Source: an uncultured Trueperaceae bacterium (lineage in GTDB: Bacteria > Deinococcota > Deinococci > Deinococcales > Trueperaceae). Taken from it: a stretch of 38,039 bases of DNA. Positions within the stretch are counted from its first letter, which is position 1, and the number at the start of each line of letters is the position of its first letter. Below are positions 33,277 to 38,039 of the stretch, in pieces. The translations under genes were made by a program, and so were the position numbers. The notes under the pieces are model-generated. The model was given only the letters and a program-made list of their open reading frames with translations. It searched no databases and had not been told where the DNA came from. The stretch covers positions 1 through 38,039 of the forward strand of contig CAJXNS010000010.1 in the NCBI GenBank assembly GCA_913057165.1, written 5' to 3'.

Positions 33277-35108
33277 GGCTTTCCTTGGCTAAGCCAACCG
33301 GCTGGGGCTTGAGCTTGAGCTCCCGTCATTTCGAGCGTCACCACCACATCGCCAGGCTCAAGCTGTCCGCCAAACGGCCGGACCGACTCACCACGGCGAA
33401 TCACGACCGGTAGCGACTCACCTTCCTGCACCCGCCTCGTGATCTCTTCAGCATCGGCCTCGTCGTCACCCACCACAACCTCAGCCTCCTGCACCTGGCC
33501 AGCCATCACAGCCTCATCCCACTCGGTGAGGTCGATCGGGCGACCGAACGCCGTCTCCCCTTGCAGCCCGTCCAGCACAGTCGCCAGGCCACTGTCGTCC
33601 TCGCGCGGCAACAGCGCCACCAAATCAGGCACCAACCAACGCTCACGGGCGCGCTGCACCGCGAGCACGTTCACCTCGGCGTTCGGGGTGAGCGCAACCA
33701 CACGCCCCGCGTCCTCGATACCTGCCTCCTGCAGGACGGTGCCGTCAAGCGCATCGCCAGTCACGACCTTAATGCCTGCAACCTCGCAGGCGGCATCGGT
33801 CGCGTCCGCATTGCGGTCAACCACCGTGACAGGACCACCCTCATGCAGCATGCGGGCGACGTAACGCGCCAGCGGTCCTGCCCCCACCATGAGCGTGCCA
33901 CTACGCCCTTCGCTCCTGACCAGCTCACCGCGTCCCTGGAGCCACTTCACGCCCCACGTCAAAAACAGCGGCACCGTCGCGGTTGTAGCAATCGCCATGA
34001 ACACCAGGATCGAGAAGATGTTCTGGTCGATAATGCCTGCCTGCAGGCCGATCCCGGCAATGATGATCTCAACCGCACCACGCCCGTTCATGCCAGCCCC
34101 CAGCACCACGCCTTCGCGCCAACCGTGACCGGTAGGCAGGTAGGCAACCGCCGTACCCACGATCTTGCCGAGCGTGGCCAGCACGATGACGGTCAGGAGC
34201 AAACCAGGGGCTTCGGTGAACACCCCGAAGGTGACCTCAAAGCCGGCTGTCACAAAAAACACCGGCGCAAGAAAACCGAGCGACACATCGCGAACCAGCT
34301 CGGTCAGGTCGTGCGACAGGCGCCGCTCACCGATGGCCTCACGCAGCGCCAGGCCCGCCACGAACGTCCCCAGAATCCCGTGCAAACCAGCGAGGTGGGC
34401 CGCTTCAGCAAACGCAAAAGCGACCAGCAACACGAGCGGGACTGCGCCCGCACGGTTCATACCGCGGCGATTCAACCAGCGCCAACCCATCGGCAGGAGA
34501 CGCACCCCTGCCAGCCACGCAACCGCAAAGAAGACCGTCACTTTGACGGCAATCCAGGCGACGCTCGCGAAATCCAGCGTGCCTGCCGCGACCACACTCG
34601 TGATGCCTGCAAACACCAACAGCGACAGCGTGTCGGCAATCAACGCACCGGCCATCATCACGTGCGCAATGCGTGTATCCAGAATCCTCAAGTCCACCAG
34701 AATGCGCGACTTGGTGGCGAGCGACGTCACCCCCATCGCCATCCCGACAAACACCCCCGCAATCGGCGTCCCACCAGACGCGGTCACCACCCAGTAACCG
34801 AGGGCGAACGGCACAATGAAGCCACCCAAGGCCGCCAAAATGCCGCCACGGCTGGCCTTGCCAAGCTCGCGCGGGTCGATCTCCATCCCGATGTACAGCA
34901 TCATCAGCAGCACACCGATCTCAGCCAAGACGGCGATCGCTTCGCCACCCTGCAGCAACCCAAGGAGGGGTGGGCCAAGGATGATGCCAGCAGCGAGTTC
35001 ACCCAAGACGGACGGGTAACCCAAGCGTTGTGCGAGGCGGCCGCCTGCAAAGGCCGCAATCAAAATCAGAAGAATGTCGAGGAGCGGGAATCCCACGATG
35101 ACCTCCAT
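33264..35108 (-). CDS. CPA2 monovalent cation:proton antiporter with TrkA-N/TrkA-C domains (KefB-like)
   Basis: The product (614 residues from ATG 35108) has about 12 membrane segments in residues 1-385 with family features GYPSVLGELAAGIILGPPLLG and the transport-core stretch LHGILGTFVAGLALRE, then a TrkA-N (RCK) Rossmann domain (about 405-520, TLMVGAGPLARYVARMLHEGG) and a TrkA-C domain (about 530-605). It would exchange K+ or Na+ for protons in the inner membrane with nucleotide gating. Start is uncertain: TTG 35132, ATG 35108 or GTG 35096; only the last has a ribosome site (GGAGGT, four bases away). A terminator overlaps the 3' end. No KefF/G partner is nearby. Confidence 0.92.
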   Translation of the reverse strand: MEVIVGFPLLDILLILIAAFAGGRLAQRLGYPSVLGELAAGIILGPPLLGLLQGGEAIAVLAEIGVLLMMLYIGMEIDPRELGKASRGGILAALGGFIVPFALGYWVVTASGGTPIAGVFVGMAMGVTSLATKSRILVDLRILDTRIAHVMMAGALIADTLSLLVFAGITSVVAAGTLDFASVAWIAVKVTVFFAVAWLAGVRLLPMGWRWLNRRGMNRAGAVPLVLLVAFAFAEAAHLAGLHGILGTFVAGLALREAIGERRLSHDLTELVRDVSLGFLAPVFFVTAGFEVTFGVFTEAPGLLLTVIVLATLGKIVGTAVAYLPTGHGWREGVVLGAGMNGRGAVEIIIAGIGLQAGIIDQNIFSILVFMAIATTATVPLFLTWGVKWLQGRGELVRSEGRSGTLMVGAGPLARYVARMLHEGGPVTVVDRNADATDAACEVAGIKVVTGDALDGTVLQEAGIEDAGRVVALTPNAEVNVLAVQRARERWLVPDLVALLPREDDSGLATVLDGLQGETAFGRPIDLTEWDEAVMAGQVQEAEVVVGDDEADAEEITRRVQEGESLPVVIRRGESVRPFGGQLEPGDVVVTLEMTGAQAQAPAGWLSQGKPPQD

Positions 35109-35132
35109 GTGTTGTTGACGGGGTTGGGCCAA

Positions 35133-35376
35133 CGGCCCTGAAAATTGAATGAGGGGTGGTGGACTCGGCGTGACTTACAAGCGACCAAATTCGCGGTGGC
35201 GTGCGTGGGGTGTCCAACAACGGGCCCCAGGCAGATGCGAACGCAATAGCGAGCCAAAGCGGTCCATGCAGGGAGTATACGTGGTGGGCGTTGCCCCACG
35301 CGTTCGTTGGAAACATCCTCAGCCGATGCCAGCCCAGGGCGACACCGGCACGCTGACGGGTGTATGCTTGCGCCCT
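35133..35376. other. Intergenic region between antiporter gene and hisS
   Basis: A 244-base gap without a supported gene. It must hold the antiporter promoter, but no convincing -35/-10 pair was found on the minus strand. On the plus strand TATGCT (35363-35368) lies eight bases before the hisS ATG and is the likely hisS -10 box. The frame of hisS stays open through this region to 35149, but the stretch has no HisRS similarity. Confidence 0.5.
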
Positions 35377-36636
35377 ATGCGTAGTCGCGCCGTCAAAGGC
35401 ACCTACGACGTTCTCCCCGACGCCCAACCCGCCTGGACCCAACTTGAACGCGCCGCCACGCGCGTCTTGGGCCACGCCGGGATGCAGCGGCTCACCACAC
35501 CCGTGTTCGAGCACAGCGAGGTGTTTGACCGTTCTGTCGGCGAAAGCGCTGACCTGGTGGTGCAAAAAGAGATGTACCGCTTTGAAGACCGCGGTGGCCG
35601 CAGCCTGACGCTACGCCCGGAGTTCACGGCCGGTGTGCTTCGCGCCTTCGTCACGCACGGGATGCACACGTGGCCGACGCCTGTGAAGCTGTGGAGTTTA
35701 GGGCCTGCCTTTAGGGCTGAAAACGTCCAGCGGGGACGCTTCAGGCAATTCCATCAACTCAACGCCGAATTTTTGGGTCTACCCTCCCCCCTGCTGGACG
35801 CCGAAGCGATCGCGCTGCTACACGACCTACTGAGCGCCCTGGGCTTGAGCGACTTACGCGTCAAACTCGGCAGTGTCGGCGATCCTGAAGACCGCGCGGC
35901 CTACAACGCCTACTTAAGAGACGCGCTTGCTCCGCACGCCGGTGAACTGAGCGCGAATTCCCGTGCGCGACTTGACGTCAACCCTATGCGCATCCTTGAC
36001 TCCAAGGACGAAAGCGACCAGGCCTTGCTTGCCGGCCTCGACAAGCCACTCGACCGTCTCGGGCCTGACGCGAGAGAACATCTCGATCAGGTGGCGCAAG
36101 CGTTGAGCGACTGGGGCATCGCGTTTGACATGGCGCCCAGCATTGTGCGCGGCCTGGACTACTACCGGCGCACCGCCTTTGAAATCCACGCCGAAGGGAT
36201 TGGCGCCCAATCCGCCCTGGCGGGCGGCGGGCGTTACGACGGCTTGGTCGAAACCCTCGGCGGGCCACCGACGCCCGGGATCGGCTGGGCCTTAGGGGTC
36301 GAACGCGTGTTTGACGCCATGCGTGAAGCGGGGACCTTACACACCGGTGCTGCGAAGCCCGACCTGTACCTCGTCCCGATGGACGACCTGGCCGTGACGG
36401 AAGCCGCGGAATTGGCACGCAGCCTGCGGCAACGCCTCACGGTGACGCACGCCTACACCGCCCGTAAACCCGCGAAAGGCCTCAAGGACGCCGACCGGAG
36501 CGGCGCTCGTTTTGCTGCGCTGCGGGGCGAACGTGAGCGCGCCACGGGTGTTTGGACAGTCAAAAATCTCGCCACAGGCGACCAGTTCGAAAGCACCACC
36601 GAGCGGCTCGCCGACACCATCGATGGGACCTCATAA
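35377..36636 (+). CDS. hisS: Histidyl-tRNA synthetase
   Basis: Class II synthetase for tRNA-His. The 419-residue product starts MRSRAVKGTYDVLPDAQPAW, where the family has (K/R)GT-D-LP, and shows motif 1/2 regions TTPVFEHSEVFDRSVGESAD, LTLRPEFTAGVLRAFVTHGM and FRAENVQRGRFRQFHQLNAE, then the HisA motif SIVRGLDYYRRTAFEI and GGGRYDGLVETLGG, and a C-terminal anticodon-binding domain (about 325-415, PDLYLVPMDD). ATG 35377 has no ribosome site but TATGCT eight bases upstream. Its stop TAA is followed immediately by the aspS ATG, so the two genes are coupled. Confidence 0.97.
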   Translation: MRSRAVKGTYDVLPDAQPAWTQLERAATRVLGHAGMQRLTTPVFEHSEVFDRSVGESADLVVQKEMYRFEDRGGRSLTLRPEFTAGVLRAFVTHGMHTWPTPVKLWSLGPAFRAENVQRGRFRQFHQLNAEFLGLPSPLLDAEAIALLHDLLSALGLSDLRVKLGSVGDPEDRAAYNAYLRDALAPHAGELSANSRARLDVNPMRILDSKDESDQALLAGLDKPLDRLGPDAREHLDQVAQALSDWGIAFDMAPSIVRGLDYYRRTAFEIHAEGIGAQSALAGGGRYDGLVETLGGPPTPGIGWALGVERVFDAMREAGTLHTGAAKPDLYLVPMDDLAVTEAAELARSLRQRLTVTHAYTARKPAKGLKDADRSGARFAALRGERERATGVWTVKNLATGDQFESTTERLADTIDGTS

Positions 36637-38039
36637 ATGAAACGAACGCACGGAAGCGGGACGCTTAGGCCCGAACATCAAGATGAATCGGTTGTGCTGC
36701 AAGGGTGGGTTCACCGCCGCCGAGACTTAGGGGGCCTCATCTTCCTCGAACTGCGGGACCGCACCGGACGCTGTCAAGCGGTCGTCGAACCTGAAGCCAA
36801 AGACGCCTTCAGTGCAGCCGAGGACGTTCGTGCGGAGTGGATTGTGGAGTTGCACGGCACCGTCCGCGTGCGACCGGAAGGTCAGCGTTCAAGCGAACCT
36901 ACCGGAGGTATTGAGGTGCGTGTGAACCGGCTTGAGGTGTTGTCTCGGGCGGAGCCGCCCGCGATCCCGGTCGCCGCGGCTGATGAACAAGAGGTCAGTG
37001 AAGACCTGCGCATGCGTTACCGCTACCTCGATTTGCGTAACCCGGACCGACTGCAAGCGCTGGACGTCCGGCACCGCGTCATCAAGACCATCTACGACGT
37101 GCTCGACGAGGAAGGCTTCATCCACGTGGAGACGCCTTTACTTACCCTCAGCACGCCCGAAGGGGCACGCGATTACGTGGTCCCCTCCCGCAACACCCCC
37201 GGCCACTTTTACGCCCTGCCGCAGTCACCCCAGTTGTTCAAGCAGCTGCTCATGATGGCGGGCACAGAGCGGTACTTTCAGATCGCCCGCTGCTTTCGCG
37301 ATGAGGACCTGCGTGCTGACCGGCAGCCGGACTTCACGCAGCTCGACCTTGAAATGAGCTTCGTTGACGAAAACGATGTCTTGACCCTCAACGAGCGGTT
37401 GATGGCTCGTGTGGTGCATGCCGCCGTCGGGTTGGACATCGCCACGCCGTTTCCGCGAATTGGCTACCGCGATGCGATGGACCGGTACGGCAGCGATAAG
37501 CCCGACATCCGCTTCGCACTGGAGCTTGAAACCTGGAACGACGTCTTTGCAGGGACCGAATTCCGCGGGTTTTCAGCCGCTCTTAACGACGGCGGTAGCG
37601 TCAAAGCGTTGGTCGTGCCGGCCTCGCACGCAGAAGGTTTGAGTCGCAAAGCCCTCGATGAACTCGAAGCGCACGCCAAGGTGCACGGCGCGAAGGCCAT
37701 GGCGTGGCTTCGGCGGGAAGGCGACGCGCTTAAGGGACCCATTGCGAAATTCCTGGAGCGTGAAACGGCGGACATTACGGCCCGCGTCGAGGACGGTGGA
37801 CTGGTGTTGCTGATTGCCGACCGCTGGAACACCGCCTGCGAAGCCCTTGGGGCTGTGCGCCTCGCGTTGCGTGACCGGCTCGACCTCATCGCGGACAAGC
37901 AAGAGCTTGCCTTTGCGTGGGTGACAGACTTCCCGCTGCTTGAATGGGATGACGACAACGGCGACTGGACGTACATGCATCACCCATTCACGCAACCTCG
38001 TCCGGATGAACTGGACCGCCTAGAAACCGACCCAGGTTC
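36637..38039 (+). CDS. aspS: Aspartyl-tRNA synthetase, bacterial type (3' end beyond the window)
   Basis: The first 467 codons are present. The N-terminal OB fold (anticodon binding) has VVLQGWVHRRRDLGGLIFLE and the linker MRYRYLDLRNPDRLQ, then class II motifs: VETPLLTLSTPEGARDYVVPSR split at about residue 165, YALPQSPQLFKQLLMMAG, motif 2 RYFQIARCFRDEDLRADRQP and DFTQLDLEMSFV. The GAD insertion of bacterial AspRS is visible (about 305-400, FRGFSAALNDGGSVKALVVP), followed by LAFAWVTDFPLLEWDDD and MHHPFTQP. The start codon abuts the hisS stop. Whether it is discriminating or also charges tRNA-Asn cannot be told here. Confidence 0.97.
   Translation, partial: MKRTHGSGTLRPEHQDESVVLQGWVHRRRDLGGLIFLELRDRTGRCQAVVEPEAKDAFSAAEDVRAEWIVELHGTVRVRPEGQRSSEPTGGIEVRVNRLEVLSRAEPPAIPVAAADEQEVSEDLRMRYRYLDLRNPDRLQALDVRHRVIKTIYDVLDEEGFIHVETPLLTLSTPEGARDYVVPSRNTPGHFYALPQSPQLFKQLLMMAGTERYFQIARCFRDEDLRADRQPDFTQLDLEMSFVDENDVLTLNERLMARVVHAAVGLDIATPFPRIGYRDAMDRYGSDKPDIRFALELETWNDVFAGTEFRGFSAALNDGGSVKALVVPASHAEGLSRKALDELEAHAKVHGAKAMAWLRREGDALKGPIAKFLERETADITARVEDGGLVLLIADRWNTACEALGAVRLALRDRLDLIADKQELAFAWVTDFPLLEWDDDNGDWTYMHHPFTQPRPDELDRLETDPG

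Noticed and set aside
33561-35141. Plus-strand open frame of 526 codons opposite the antiporter gene
   Set aside because: The product is rich in His, Arg, Gln and Asn without hydrophobic core, the typical reverse complement of a membrane protein gene.
35149-35376. Upstream extension of the hisS frame by 76 codons
   Set aside because: No HisRS similarity; the canonical N-terminus starts at 35377 and a -10 box lies just before it.

Overview
The window is a dense, GC-rich bacterial chromosome segment of about 38 kb with almost no intergenic space. The gene set (FloA/NfeD, HspR-type MerR regulator behind a J-protein, bacterial-type AspRS behind HisRS, SMC) and the very frequent TAnnnT boxes 5-8 bases before start codons (leaderless-type promoters, well known in Deinococcus) suggest a member of the Deinococcota, perhaps a Truepera-like marine lineage. 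This placement is inference from style and gene content, not from a database search.

Layout. 1-2603 (minus): NfeD protease-scaffold, FloA flotillin and a truncated small membrane gene form one operon. 2636-4473: tRNA-Trp, an A-type Fe-S carrier facing a divergent YgfZ/GcvT-like protein, then tRNA-Met and tRNA-Leu facing each other across one hairpin. 4512-9099 (minus): cysS-glpK-glpD. 9246-10445 (plus): YigZ/IMPACT protein and a lipoprotein. 10423-14563 (minus): a three-gene accessory operon of unknown purpose: an AroE-fold protein without catalytic residues, a secreted phosphodiester-glycosidase-like protein, and a membrane protein with a 440-residue disordered acidic tail. 14657-16645: thrS. 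16652-18131 (minus): two tandem cyclophilins, one membrane anchored. 18197-21961 (minus): dnaE. 22040-22219: tRNA-Cys and tRNA-Val. 22276-24302 (minus): YjeF_N-domain protein, YebC and a DUF4384-like lipoprotein. 24389-31296 (plus): dnaJ-like, hspR, M20 peptidase, smc, biotin ligase. 31263-32591 (minus): a solitary tyrosine recombinase with a sigma-region-4-like N-terminus, divergent from a small secreted protein across an AT-rich, repeat-bearing region. 33264-35108 (minus): CPA2 antiporter with TrkA domains. 35377-end: hisS and aspS (truncated).

Most of the window is housekeeping: translation (five aminoacyl-tRNA synthetases or ligase-like enzymes counting BirA, five tRNAs), replication (DnaE), chromosome organisation (SMC), protein folding (cyclophilins, J-protein) and glycerol use. 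No CRISPR array, insertion sequence, rRNA or prophage was seen. The most unusual elements are the sigma4-like/tyrosine-recombinase fusion with its AT-rich upstream region, the accessory operon 10423-14563, the J-protein with a single zinc site paired with HspR, and the abundance of leaderless promoter architecture, which also corrects several gene starts.
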